Of a stretch of 64,000 nt of DNA, positions 20,380 through 30,712 are shown piece by piece (position 1 is the stretch's first letter; the number at the start of each line of letters is the position of its first letter). The notes below the pieces were generated by a model. The model was given only the letters and a program-made list of their open reading frames with translations. It was not told where the DNA came from and made no database searches. This DNA is from Trichomonas vaginalis G3 (lineage: Eukaryota; Parabasalia; Trichomonadida; Trichomonadidae). The translations under genes and the position numbers were made by a program. The stretch lies in assembly GCF_026262505.1 (NCBI RefSeq), contig NC_067204.1:6667797-6731796 (forward strand), given 5' to 3'.

Positions 20380-20970
20380 ATGATGTCAGATATTCCGCGA
20401 TTAATTAAACATTGTTTAAATCCTGAATGGGTTAAACTTCAATTTAAAAAGGAAGACTGTGAATTATTAAATGAATATGAAAGCCAAAATAAGCTAATGA
20501 GGTATAAATATAATGATAAAGAATATTTAATTTCATGGAATCAATGGAGTCATAATCAAAGACCTCATAAACGAGAAGAAGAAATTGAAAATAATGAAAT
20601 GGAAATCATTGATGACATTAAAGAGGATGGAATTCCTAAATTTTGTAGAAAAACCTTTAGAACTAAGTTAGGAGCATATAAACGTAGAGTATTAAATCCT
20701 GAATACATAAAACATTTATTTAAAAAGGAAGACTGTGAATTATTAAACGTTAATGAATATGAAAATGCTAAATCAAAACTGAGATATAAATATATTGGAA
20801 GTGATGAAAGGTGTAAAGATAAAGATAAAGTTTATTCAGTTTCATATAATAACTGGCACACGTTAGGGATAAGAAAACATTTAGGAGATTATGGTAAAAG
20901 TTCCGAATTCTTCAAATCTAGTATGTACGAGAGAGTAAAAGAAATTAGAAATAATTATTTTCATGAATAA
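20380..20970 (+). CDS. protein with duplicated LNPE...KKEDCELLN domain, Maverick-associated
   Basis: 196 aa from the ATG at 20380, open throughout. It contains two copies of one domain: LNPEWVKLQFKKEDCELLNE, then RYKYNDKEYLISWNQWSH; and LNPEYIKHLFKKEDCELLNV, then RYKYIGSDERCK and YSVSYNNWHTLG. The pattern (helix, CELL, spacer, short strands ending in W) resembles small repeated DNA-binding modules next to homing-endonuclease-type genes in large DNA viruses and mobile elements. This is inference only. It lies just outside the left inverted repeat of Maverick-1 and shares its AT-rich style, so it may be left from an older element. Confidence 0.5.
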   Translation: MMSDIPRLIKHCLNPEWVKLQFKKEDCELLNEYESQNKLMRYKYNDKEYLISWNQWSHNQRPHKREEEIENNEMEIIDDIKEDGIPKFCRKTFRTKLGAYKRRVLNPEYIKHLFKKEDCELLNVNEYENAKSKLRYKYIGSDERCKDKDKVYSVSYNNWHTLGIRKHLGDYGKSSEFFKSSMYERVKEIRNNYFHE

Positions 20971-21076
20971 AAGATTCACTACCATAATGAAATAAAAAAT
21001 AAAAAAATAAACTTTAAAAATTCATGTCTTACATTTTTGAATAATTTATTTTTTAATTCGTATGAAATGAGCGTCA

Positions 21077-21244
21077 AAACTAACGACGTGAAAACATTAG
21101 GATTCACAAACGAGGAAATAAAGGATATATTATTTAAGAAACTAATGATTATTTGAATTTATGAAATCAATTATTTGATTCATTCTTTCTTCAATCTCTT
21201 CTATTCTTTTTGTTAAATCATCAATTTTCATTAATGAGGTGATT
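21077..21244 (+). repeat. left terminal inverted repeat of Maverick-1
   Basis: 168 bases beginning AAACTAACGACGTGAAAAC, an identical inverse of 34643-34810 by eye. A 29-codon frame starting at 21067 (MSVKTNDVKTLGF) begins outside the repeat and runs into it. Confidence 0.9.
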
Positions 21245-21504
21245 CTTGATTGAGGAATAGATTTCAAACTAACCACTCCTTTTATTTTTGAAATTTTGAA
21301 TCCATCGACTTTAAACATTTTATTCAATTTACACGTTGTCAATTCTTCAAATAATTTTTTATTATTAACATAATAGTCATTAAATTCTTCAACAGATGAA
21401 AAAATTTTTATTTCAGTAATTGGTTTAACAACGTTTATTTTTTGTTGAACATCTTCATTTATTTCTTCCTCCTCTGTTTCATTTATTTTTAAAATCGGTT
21501 TCAT
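21142..21504 (-). CDS. Maverick-1 coiled-coil protein
   Basis: 120 aa, looks whole. It has an acidic N-terminus (ETEEEEINED) and a C-terminal coiled coil DLTKRIEEIEERMNQIIDF. The last ~34 codons lie inside the left terminal repeat, so the right repeat carries a copy of the same coding end. Function unknown; part of a Maverick fossil. Confidence 0.6.
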   Translation of the reverse strand: MKPILKINETEEEEINEDVQQKINVVKPITEIKIFSSVEEFNDYYVNNKKLFEELTTCKLNKMFKVDGFKISKIKGVVSLKSIPQSRITSLMKIDDLTKRIEEIEERMNQIIDFINSNNH

Positions 21505-21570
21505 TTATCATTAAATAAAAATTAGAATATAAGTGATGAAATATATTTTTTAATTAATATTAAATCAGAA

Positions 21571-21807
21571 ATAGCGGCAGGATTCTTTAAAAAATTATGG
21601 GATGGAATTAAGAAAGCTGTGGGTTGGGTTTATAAAAAGATTATTAAACCCGTTGCAAACTTTTTGGCACCAGTAGCGAAAACGGCAGGAACTATCATAG
21701 GTGGAGTATTAGGTACTAAAGCAGGTAATCCGGCGATGGGAGCACAAGCAGGTAACGCAGTTGGTGGAATTGCTGAAGGAATACTTAATAAAATAGGAGG
21801 TAGATAG
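21571..21807 (+). CDS. Maverick-1 amphipathic glycine-rich core protein, remnant
   Basis: A basic amphipathic start (FFKKLWDGIKKAVGWVYKK) is followed by a Gly/Ala-rich hydrophobic stretch (GTIIGGVLGTKAGNPAMGAQ). The form resembles the small membrane-active or core proteins (adenovirus pVI/pX-like) found in Polintons. It belongs to the broken element. Confidence 0.5.
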   Translation: MAAGFFKKLWDGIKKAVGWVYKKIIKPVANFLAPVAKTAGTIIGGVLGTKAGNPAMGAQAGNAVGGIAEGILNKIGGR

Positions 21808-21827
21808 TGGAAAAATAAATATTATTT

Positions 21828-22043
21828 TTATCTTAGTATCGGTTGTAGTCTTTGATAAACTTTTTCTCCTTTATTTAATATTTCTCTTATTGGGGCGGCT
21901 TTTGGTGTTATTGATTCAGCAACGTCACTAATTGCTTCTTTATTCTTAAATATCCAATTTGCTCCTTTCTTCATTGTTTCCCAAACTTTATGCGCTCCTC
22001 TTTTTACTTTATCCCACAGTTTCTTAAATATACCTGCAGCCAT
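21828..22043 (-). CDS. Maverick-1 amphipathic core-type protein
   Basis: 71 aa from the ATG at 22043. The N-terminus MAAGIFKKLWDKVKRGAHK is a strongly amphipathic basic helix, close to the start of the neighbouring 21571-21807 protein. It is probably a virion core or membrane-active peptide. Looks whole. Confidence 0.55.
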   Translation of the reverse strand: MAAGIFKKLWDKVKRGAHKVWETMKKGANWIFKNKEAISDVAESITPKAAPIREILNKGEKVYQRLQPILR

Positions 22044-22112
22044 AGTTGATTATTTCATTAAAATTAAAAATTCATTTTCATCTTTTAATTTTGATTTTTT
22101 ATTTATTAATAA

Positions 22113-23743
22113 ATGACGACTAACTATTTGGTGCCAAACACTAAACCAATTAATGGAAATGTGTTTCATTCATTCGAAAAGATAAATGAAATATTCGCAA
22201 AGAATGACGGTAGAAGATATTATAGAGAACTTGAAAGTTCATGCTATGACTCTGATGCTCCATATTTTGATGATAAACAAACTCATTTAAGAATTACAAA
22301 CCCAGCTCATGATGTGAACCAATTAGGTGACACATATATTAAACGCAAAGTTAAAGCAACTCTAGTTTCAAATAAAGCTTTCACATGTGATACCGCTTTT
22401 AAATGCATGCGTTTATTCGTTGGTTACAAATCATCAAATCAAAGCTTTAAACAATTAGAAGTAGAAACTGAAGAGGTGATGCCGGTTATCTTCAAATGGA
22501 TTGCGCCCGTGAATCTTTCGCATTTGCAACATATAAACCAAAATCAGAAAGGAAAGTTAAAAAGTTTGTTCATTCGTTATATAATAATGTTCAAAAAATG
22601 ATAACTCAGTATGTGGTAAATATATTGACCCTTCAGAAGTTTTCAAAACGCAAATGAAGAAGTTGATATCACTTTTGATATGATTATTCCGGTAAATGAT
22701 TTTTAGCATTTCAGGCGTTCGATGATTATCCTAAATCATTTGTGATATCATTCTTAAATATTATGTTTTCAGGGATACTTTTATTTTGTCAGGTTGACCC
22801 GTTAAGAGTTGCTGATTTACAAAATTACGTTTATGAAAGATAACTGATGAAAATTATGAAAAGATTATGAATCATGTTTTAAATATGATCGCAAATTCCA
22901 ACAAATCGGACTTCCTACCAAATTAATTACAAGCTTAGCCGCTACATCTGCTGACGCAACAGTTGATAACGTTATTATTTCATGCACAAAGATGGAAGTT
23001 TTAGAGGATAAATGCATTACACCAGGATACGGTTTAATTGAAGAATCAGTTAAAGCAATACCACGTTTATTCAGTAAGGAAGATCCATTCATGATTCCAG
23101 CTCAACATATTGACGTTCGTTCACTAAATGGAGGTTGCATCACTCCTGAAGGTATTAGCTCAGATTTCTCATACGCTCTTCATAATGTTACAGATGTTGT
23201 GTTAACATTTCCGAAGAATGCAATGCAAAGAACGGTTTTAGAAAATCCAATGCTTCGAGGTCTTCAGGTCACTATAGATTCCAGAAACTTCCCCGATCAA
23301 GCGATGACCACAGTGGGCGACATATTCTTTACACGTATGCTTCAAGCTTCTGATTTAGATGGAGTGAATGAATGCACAGAAAATACGAGGACTCATTAAC
23401 TAGACCACTGAATGATGATAATGGCACACCATTAGCTAGAACATGGAAAGACCAAACTTCATTCTTATGCACTATTCCAGTTCAACGTGATGGAGCGGGT
23501 ATATTCTTTGATGGATTAGAAACTTTCAACTCACAAGTTACAGTACAAGTGAAAGCTTATCCAATCATTCAGGGTGAAAATGACACTTACTGTTCAAAGG
23601 TGACAAATCCTCCTCAGGTTTGGTTTACTAGGACTACATATTGGACATGGACACCGGACGAAGGTTTGAAATATCATCCAACAGGTACACCACCACAGTA
23701 TAGAAGTTCATATGATGAAATATTGATGAATAGAAATGTTTAA
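22113..23743 (+). pseudogene. Maverick-1 major capsid protein, broken
   Basis: The locus encodes beta-rich segments such as KCMRLFVGYKSSNQSF, ADATVDNVIISCTKMEV, DVVLTFPKNAMQRTVLENPM and GLETFNSQVTVQVKAYP. This fits a double-jelly-roll capsid protein by size (about 540 codons), composition and position upstream of the packaging ATPase. It is a fossil with several breaks. Confidence 0.6.
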
Positions 23744-23767
23744 AATTATAAATTTATTTTTGATTAA

Positions 23768-24592
23768 ATGGATTTAAATTCATCCACCCCTTATGAAGAA
23801 TTAGCAGGAGTATATAATACATACGTAGACGATATGATTAATGAAGCATTGAGTGATAATAGAAATGCTCTATCTAAGGAAAAATTAATGAAAATTCCAT
23901 ATTCTGAATGTTACTTAAATTCAATCACTGCAGCAATTGGTAAACAAAATAAAGGTAAAACATTAACGATATTAAAACAAATTATCATTATTGCTAACAC
24001 TTCCCCCTATTCACATGTGTTAATTATATCAACCGTTCAGGTTCACCTTCAGATGATACATTTGAATCTTTAAAGCATTTAATCAAAATTCCAATTATTT
24101 ATTTATCACAAGAAGAAGCAGAAGATTATTTAAAAAACTTTTTAATGTATAAAGAATTATATAATACAATCAAGAAGCAAGGATTAGAGGATAAAATTAT
24201 TGATAAACAACGGGATGAATTATTTGAAACACTTTCTATTTCAAATTTTGATAGAGAATTTTTGCATTCACTCATTTTTCTAGATGATGCGTGAAATCAA
24301 AACTAATAACAAATGAGAAATCATATTTAATCAGTTATTAACTCAATGCCGACACATTCAGTGTTCATTCTTCATGGCTGTTCAATACTTCAAAGCATTA
24401 AGCACAAACATTAAATCAAATCTATCAACACTTTTCATTTTCAGTGGGTTTAGTCGTCAACAGTTGAACGTTATGCTTTATCAAGTGAATTTACCAATGA
24501 GCATTAATGAACTTTACACACAATATCAGCAATTAGGTGAACATGGAAAAATAATAGTTGATTTAAATAAAGGAAGTGTTAAATTTGATTAA
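23768..24592 (+). pseudogene. Maverick-1 DNA-packaging ATPase (A32/FtsK-HerA type), broken
   Basis: Near the start, IGKQNKGKTLTILKQII matches a P-loop; further on, HSLIFLDDA matches a Walker B strand. LFIFSGFSRQQLNVMLYQV near the end resembles the sensor region of the family. In Polintons this enzyme drives DNA into the capsid. The locus has a few breaks. Confidence 0.65.
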
Positions 24593-24632
24593 CTTTTTAT
24601 AATTAATTTTTATTTTTTATTTATAATTAAAC

Positions 24633-25532
24633 ATGACAGAAATGGTAAATCTTCTACAGGTTCCATTAAAACAAGGAACAAACAAAAAGGGTACATATAA
24701 TAGAACTATGAAAGTTCCTGATGGAATGAAAGAATTAGTTCATATTGTTGCTGGTCTTCAAAAAGATGTTAAACAAATGAGAAACGTTTTAACATTACCA
24801 GAAGCTCAAGCATATGCCAAACGTCATGGTCCAAATTGGGAAGCACACGAAGCAGACATTACAGGTCCAAATGGAAAACCTGATGGTATAAATGAAGTTT
24901 TCGTTACTGATGGTCAAGGAAATATTAAAGTCATAAATGGTTATAAATTAACTATATCTGATTATCCTAAACGTAAAGCATATAATGAACGTTATCCTAT
25001 GCAATTTGATGAAAATGGAAAAGCTGTTAAACAATACATTGGAGAAGGTGAAAATGGTCCAATTAATTCATACCGTCATAATCCATATTCTTATTTCAAT
25101 GAAGAATTAAGTGCTATTCAAGAGGGACCGGATGGATTACCACGATATTCTAACCAGTTTGATGGTCAATATACAAATATTAGACCTGAAATTTCAGCTA
25201 AGAAATTCTTTAAAGTTGCTTTATTCGATCCAGTTTTCGCAAATGTTAAAGATGAACTTAAACAGCAATTCCAACCAATTATAGTAGCAAGAATTGCATC
25301 AGGTGCTTTATCTCAAGCATTCAAAGATTTAATTAAGAAACCATTATATCAGCAACGTGGTTTAACTTATGATTTAGTTAAGGAATCAGATAAAAGAAAA
25401 TTTGAGAAATCAGATGATTATAAGAATGCAATTAATGAATATATTCGGTCTATTAATTTCGATGAAAATGCTAAAAATCAACTTCATGAACAAATACAGG
25501 GAATAATAGATTCAAAAGTTCCAGCAAAATAA
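24633..25532 (+). CDS. Maverick-1 structural protein of unknown function
   Basis: 299 aa from the ATG at 24633, looks whole. It has a basic N-terminus ([18 protein letters not shown]), a central [19 protein letters not shown] turn-rich segment, and a helical C-terminal half ending [20 protein letters not shown]. Its position between ATPase and minor structural genes suggests a virion component. A distant likeness to the 60.1-61.8 kb locus of Maverick-2 is possible but unproven. Confidence 0.55.
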   Translation: MTEMVNLLQVPLKQGTNKKGTYNRTMKVPDGMKELVHIVAGLQKDVKQMRNVLTLPEAQAYAKRHGPNWEAHEADITGPNGKPDGINEVFVTDGQGNIKVINGYKLTISDYPKRKAYNERYPMQFDENGKAVKQYIGEGENGPINSYRHNPYSYFNEELSAIQEGPDGLPRYSNQFDGQYTNIRPEISAKKFFKVALFDPVFANVKDELKQQFQPIIVARIASGALSQAFKDLIKKPLYQQRGLTYDLVKESDKRKFEKSDDYKNAINEYIRSINFDENAKNQLHEQIQGIIDSKVPAK

Positions 25533-25560
25533 AAGTTTAAAATATTTTTTTATTCGATTA

Positions 25561-26229
25561 AATGAGAAGACGTTTCACTAGTCAAAAGAACACTAACAAA
25601 AACAGAGATTACGGTTGGTTATAACGTAAATGATGATAAATCACGAATTATTCAAAATGTTAAAGTTAATGTTAGCCCTGAATTAACAAGGTCAGCAACT
25701 CAACCAAATTTATTAACTCGTGACTTACCGAAGAATGAGGAGAATGAAGAAAACCATGAGAATGGAGACCCAATCATTTTATCTGAACCTGGTAAAGAAC
25801 CTGTTGAAATTCCTACTTATCCAACATACCCCCCACCTCTTTCATCAAACATCGAGAACCCATATAAAATAGACATTAATTCTGAATTAATGAAAATTTA
25901 CCGTGATATAATAATTAATAATTATGATTCAATAATAAATTTAATTGATCAATCCGGTTTAGTTATTTTACCTTATGAATCATTAATTCACATTATCGCC
26001 ATTCTTTGTGATGTTCAAGATTCAGACGTTAAGATTCAATTTTTCATAGATGATGAGGTTTCATGCTGCGGAACAATCAAAAATAAATCCTATAAAGGAT
26101 ATTAGCACAATTAAGATATCAAAGAACGGAACAACAACTGAACTTCATTTAACATATAATGATATTTATAATAAAATAGTTGATGAATATAAAATATCAC
26201 TTGAAAAATTCTTTGTTAAGACTATTTAA
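25561..26229 (+). pseudogene. Maverick-1 structural locus, homologue of 57557-58133
   Basis: Segments SEPGKEPVEIPTYPTYPP, INNYDSIINLIDQSGLVILP and a C-terminal helix ending KISLEKFFVKT parallel the Maverick-2 locus (VKEQPTYPEVS, VNSYVIAPHEVLKELLKLL, HNISLKFIC) in order and spacing. The function is unknown, probably virion assembly. Broken, about two breaks. Confidence 0.45.
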
Positions 26230-26735
26230 TATTCAAGCATTAACATTATCGAATAATAATCCTTTGAATCATAATCAATAATAATTGACCTTTCACCAGT
26301 TTCTATCGTTTGTTTTATTTCTTTTTGTTCCCCACTATCCGGATCGGTCATTGTAATTGTTTTTGTTATAGTATCTGCTTTATCTTTAACTTCAATCTTT
26401 TTCCATCAGGATATTTAAACCAAATTCCAAAAATTCGATATTGTCAATCTGTTCATATTTAATCTATCAATTACATTTTTAATACCATCTGAAAATCTTA
26501 TGAAATGGTCATTATATGGGTTTGATTGAACTAAATTTGAATGAAGTGAAATATAACCTGTTGATGAATATGACATTGACTCATATTTTCTGAAAACACT
26601 AAAATTTATAACATGAATGAATTTCTTATTCGTTGAATTTATGAATTCTTGAGGTAATCTTATTCTAGTTTTATTTATCACTGGAAAATAACGCTTTACC
26701 ATATTTTTAATCGTAATAAAAATGTCAATTATCAA
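26229..26735 (-). pseudogene. Maverick-1 structural remnant
   Basis: Minus-strand coding segment with FIHVINFSVFRKYESMSYSS and SIIIDYDSKDYYSIMLMLEY. It is beta-rich and not recognised; a minor capsid or penton-type part is possible. Broken. Confidence 0.35.
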
Positions 26736-26804
26736 TATTATTTCGAATAATGTTGTGAATTAAATTTAACAGTTAGCGGAATTTATAATGTTACTCTCAT
26801 TTCT

Positions 26805-27429
26805 GTGAGTGGTAAATTTAATCCCATTCTTTTAGACCCTTCAGATTATATATCATTTATTAAAGATGACCATGAAAAAACGTATGATATGTATATAAAT
26901 AATGTGATAACGAAATGGGATATTAACATGATTTTAAGTTATTTAAATGAATCATTTATCGTATGGTATGAAGAAAATTTTAAATCAAAACCTGATAAAC
27001 TTTTTGAACTTGATGAAATAAATAACCTTATTAAATTTCCGCTGAAAATTAAATTTTGTACTCCTCATCTTCGTTCATTGTTGGGATATTAAATTTTGAA
27101 AAAGATGTTGGGATGTTTTGTATTCTGACACTGGTTCCAATTTCATTTTAATCAAATGTGATAAAGTTAATACCCCAATGAGATTTTCACATCAAACATT
27201 AGACCCTAACTCTTACCCATCAATACAAAACATTTTATCCATCAACTTAAACACATTTTCTTTATCATATCCGTTTCAATTATCCGGGAATTCATTTATT
27301 CTTCATTCAAAAGATTTATCAAATATTAAATTTAGAATAACTGACCTATTTGATTGTGATTTAGAATTCATGAATGAAATATTATGGCAATTTCAAATAG
27401 AAAAAATAGCTGATGAGATAACGGATTAA
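26805..27429 (+). pseudogene. Maverick-1 structural remnant
   Basis: Plus-strand segments DPSDYISFIKDDHEKTYDMY, WDINMILSYLNESFIVWYEE and SINLNTFSLSYPFQLSGNSF. Its position between capsid genes and fibre suggests a minor structural protein. A likeness to 41711-42487 in Maverick-2 was considered but is not established. Broken. Confidence 0.35.
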
Positions 27430-27453
27430 ATATTTATTTTTAAATCATAATAA

Positions 27454-28710
27454 ATGATTAAACAACAGCAACCACAACAACTTAAGGCACAAAACGCCCA
27501 GGTCCCTCAGACCATTACATACGCCATATATGCATATAATTCAAAGACGGCAGAACAAACGCAAAGGTTGAAATATGGAGATTTGGAGATAATATTGAAA
27601 AATGAACATTTCGAATTCGTTTGCAAAGGTGGTGCAGTGATATCAAATATAAAAGAAATTTTATTTATGAATTCAAAAATTAAAGGTATAACGGATGATA
27701 TAACATCAATTCCACCAGAAGAACAGAGATATTACGCATTAAATGCATTTCCTAAAGTTTTGAAGATTGGAAGATTTAATTTAAATGAGGAATTCATAGA
27801 AGGTTTCCTAAATGACATAATGAAGAAGGTGGATAAGGAATATGTGGATAGTGAGTTAAATAAGAAGGCAAATTTGGTTTATGTTGATGAAAAAGATAAT
27901 GAAATTAAAGAAAAGGTTGAATGGTATCATGAATGGACATCGGAGACTTTTAAAGTTAAAGCCGATACAGAATGGGTTTCAGGATGTTTAGATCTTAAAG
28001 CAGATAAGAACCATACACATAACTTCTTCTCAACTGTTGCTATAGAAAGTATTGAAGGAACGGTGGACGGAACTGATGGGGATGCATTATATTATAATCC
28101 TCCTAACTTTCCACAAGGTTTAACATCGAATGAAAACATAACAACGATGAAATACATTAAATGTAGAAATGTTTATGTCATGGATGATGAAAATAAAGTT
28201 AAATTCACTGCTCAAGATTTATATGATAAGAAAGCAGACAAAACAGAGCTTCAAACATTAAAGACTGAAATACTTCAAACATTATATCCTGTTGGTTCTA
28301 TTTATACGTCAATGAACTCAACAAATCCATCAACAGTTTTAGGTTTTGGTACGTGGAAGCAGATTGTAGATAAATTCTTATACTGTGCTAGATATTCAAA
28401 GCAAACAGGAGGTTCGAAGAAAATTAAAGAAGCAAACCTTCCACCGCACACTCATACAGGAACTACAAACACAACAGGTAATCATTCACATTCAATAACA
28501 AAAAGAGGTTATATAAATCTTGCAGCGGGTTCGGATAGATGGGGAATGAATAGATATGATATCACAACTGACCCAGTAGATTCAAGCACAGGTATTTTCT
28601 GTGGAACCGCAGGAAATCATTCACACACTTTCACAACAAATCCAACAGGCTCGGGTAAAGATTACATGCCACCATTTGTGACTGTATTCGCATGGTATAG
28701 AGTTCAATAA
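27454..28710 (+). CDS. Maverick-1 tail-fibre-like protein
   Basis: 418 aa from the ATG at 27454, looks whole. The N-terminal ~110 residues are unique. The middle has coiled-coil or beta-repeat segments (VDKEYVDSELNKKANLVYVD). The C-terminal part is a phage tail-collar type domain: YPVGSIYTSMNSTNPSTVLG, FGTWKQIVDKFLY, LPPHTHTGTTNTTGNHSHS and DYMPPFVTVFAWYR, with His-rich loops as in metal-binding fibre tips. It probably recognises the host surface. Residues from about 150 on are close to the Maverick-2 fibre (42506-43933), although the two elements differ elsewhere. Confidence 0.8.
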   Translation: MIKQQQPQQLKAQNAQVPQTITYAIYAYNSKTAEQTQRLKYGDLEIILKNEHFEFVCKGGAVISNIKEILFMNSKIKGITDDITSIPPEEQRYYALNAFPKVLKIGRFNLNEEFIEGFLNDIMKKVDKEYVDSELNKKANLVYVDEKDNEIKEKVEWYHEWTSETFKVKADTEWVSGCLDLKADKNHTHNFFSTVAIESIEGTVDGTDGDALYYNPPNFPQGLTSNENITTMKYIKCRNVYVMDDENKVKFTAQDLYDKKADKTELQTLKTEILQTLYPVGSIYTSMNSTNPSTVLGFGTWKQIVDKFLYCARYSKQTGGSKKIKEANLPPHTHTGTTNTTGNHSHSITKRGYINLAAGSDRWGMNRYDITTDPVDSSTGIFCGTAGNHSHTFTTNPTGSGKDYMPPFVTVFAWYRVQ

Positions 28711-28863
28711 ACACACTTGACCCAAAGGGTTTAGGCTTACCGAATGAACTAAATATATTTTATGTCTGTAATTAATTAGGTAATGAAGTAATGGATGAAC
28801 TGCAGAAATAAATGTTTACGTTAAGTGACTCAAAGAGTCCGGAGACAAAGTCTCATGGTTTTT
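28711..28863. other. junction between fibre gene and nested insertion
   Basis: About 150 non-coding bases with small self-complementary motifs (GACTCAAAGAGTC, GTCCGGAGAC) directly before the insertion's terminal repeat. Confidence 0.4.
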
Positions 28864-29033
28864 AGGTTATTCAATAATTAATTATTTTTGAAGAACTGAA
28901 GGTGTCACCAGGTCACCAGGTCACCAGGTTATTTAACTTCTCTGAAAAAATGAGACAACATGACATTTAGACAACAGTCCTGGAAATAAATGTTTACGTT
29001 AATGTTTTGTCAAGACTTCATCGAAACATGAAC

Positions 29034-29092
29034 GTAAATGACCCAAAATATATTTTAGGGTAGAAGGGTAGATCTAACCTCATTTCTAACCT
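29034..29092 (+). repeat. second-layer inverted repeat, left copy
   Basis: 59 bases that are the exact inverse of 31668-31726. Includes AAAATATATTTTAGGGTAG, then GTAGATCTAACCTC. A run of further TTTCTAACCTCA units follows at 29093-29118. Confidence 0.85.
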
Positions 29093-29184
29093 CATTTCTA
29101 ACCTCATTTCTAACCTCATGAATTTTATATATTAATGTTTTCGTTAAGCCACTTTGTGCCGTCAGTCAGTCAGTCAGTTTAGGA

Positions 29185-29470
29185 AAGACTTTAGAAAGTT
29201 GTTGGAAAATAAGTCCTGGGAAGAGTATTATAAGACATTTTGTGAAGAATATAGCAACCGTCTGAATTCGGACTGTTGTTTTTTTATACAAAATTCATGC
29301 AGGAAATTCTTGAGTTTTGGTTGAAAGAATACAGTCGAGCCACTTTTGGCTCCACCTCAAAACAAGCATTTTATGAGCTTACTAAGGGTGTTATAAATGA
29401 ATTCAAAGGTATTTACATACATCCTGACCTCGTTCATTTTGTTGCTGAATTCAGCAAAAATAATGTTTAG
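29185..29470 (+). pseudogene. KilA-N domain remnant
   Basis: Segments SWEEYYKTFCEEYSNRLNSD and FKGIYIHPDLVHFVAEFSKN match the ending of KilA-N domains (YVHPxLxxxVAxW). KilA-N is a DNA-binding domain of large DNA viruses and phages. Broken. (CAGT)4 lies at about 29163. A rearranged copy of part of this sequence lies at about 52199-52255 in Maverick-2. Confidence 0.45.
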
Positions 29471-29595
29471 GGTAGATGGTTAGATCTAACCTGATATCTA
29501 CCCTCATTTCTACCCTCATGAATTTTCATGAATTTCCTTAAGACAGAAGAAATAAAGTTAGTTTTATTTTTATTTTTTTATTTTGTATAAAAGAT

Positions 29596-30561
29596 ATGAT
29601 TTCAACAATCGGCACAACAACAATTCAAGCCACGAACGGCGAGACTCTGTCCACAACTACGGCACCAAATTCATTAATCATGAATCCTACGTCAATGTTA
29701 GTAGAGATGAAAAGCTTTATTCCTTCTTCATATACTTTTGAAACAGAAATACAAAGAATAAAGCAAGAACTTTTAACAAGTAATCTAGACTGTAGTGCGA
29801 AAGATGAAACAAATGGAGAGGAGCTATATGAAATGCAAGATATCATAGACCATTTACCCAAATTGCCTGAAATTCAGCAGCAAAAACTAACTATTCCTGA
29901 ATTCGATGAAATAGAAGTGAAACCAACCGATTCAGTAGAAATAAAGAAGTTCATACGTAAAGTAAACTATGAATTCCTTGGTTTTCATTGCAACCATAAA
30001 GTTATGAACAAAGATTGCGACATGGTTTATAAAAACATTTCTGACATATATAAATCTGAGGAGTTTAAGACTTACGATAACTTTGTTTCATTAGTTGCTG
30101 AATGTGTATGGCAGCTAAGAGATAAAGACAGAAGAGGCAAAGTATGGAATGGACAAATAAAACCAACAACTTTTGAGTTAAAGAAAACCATTGACGCCTT
30201 AGTTATTTTAGCTGGTAATGTTTCAATGTATAACGCAAAAATGAATCCACAATGTTCAAAATGTAAAGCAGCAATGAGGAAATATAACTACTCCGTCAAA
30301 GAGATAGAACGTATGAGAAACGATTACGCAGACTTAAAGAAAGAAGCAGAAAAGCCAGCAGAAGATAAAATAGACATGTTAGCATTTCTGAACAAAAACT
30401 ATCCCACAGCTGATGATTTCCTTTTATCTGATGTCAAGAAGAAGTATAAAGAAACTTTCGACATTGTTAAAACTTTTGACATACTGACAGAAGAAATAGA
30501 AGCTACGAAATTGTTTAGAATTTCACGAATTCATAACGTATATCACGTTAAACGTTTGTAA
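29596..30561 (+). CDS. unknown 321-aa cassette protein
   Basis: From the ATG at 29596, looks whole; not recognised. Seen: a Ser/Thr-rich N-terminus, an acidic segment (DLCxxxDET region) and LPKLPEIQQQKLTIPEFDEI. Then an all-helical middle (VEIKKFIRKVNYEFLGFHC), a CSKC pair at MNPQCSKCKAAMRKYNYSV, and a C-terminal LLSDVKKKYKETFDIVKTFD ending ISRIHNVYHVKRL, which reads like a winged-helix. A close relative sits at 52406-53319 in the other Maverick, again between inverted AGGTTAGATCTAACCT repeats. DNA binding at these repeats is a guess. Upstream TTTTTATTTTTTTATTTTGT resembles element promoters. Confidence 0.75.
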   Translation: MISTIGTTTIQATNGETLSTTTAPNSLIMNPTSMLVEMKSFIPSSYTFETEIQRIKQELLTSNLDCSAKDETNGEELYEMQDIIDHLPKLPEIQQQKLTIPEFDEIEVKPTDSVEIKKFIRKVNYEFLGFHCNHKVMNKDCDMVYKNISDIYKSEEFKTYDNFVSLVAECVWQLRDKDRRGKVWNGQIKPTTFELKKTIDALVILAGNVSMYNAKMNPQCSKCKAAMRKYNYSVKEIERMRNDYADLKKEAEKPAEDKIDMLAFLNKNYPTADDFLLSDVKKKYKETFDIVKTFDILTEEIEATKLFRISRIHNVYHVKRL

Positions 30562-30712
30562 ATCTTGAGGTTAGAAATGAGGTTAGATCTACCCTTCTAC
30601 CCTAAACATTATTTTTGTCTGAAAAATGACCAAAAATAATGAATTTCATTAGTTAGAAAAATAACGCTAATTTTTTCTAAGAAAATTTTTTATTTTGTAT
30701 GTAAGAACAGAA

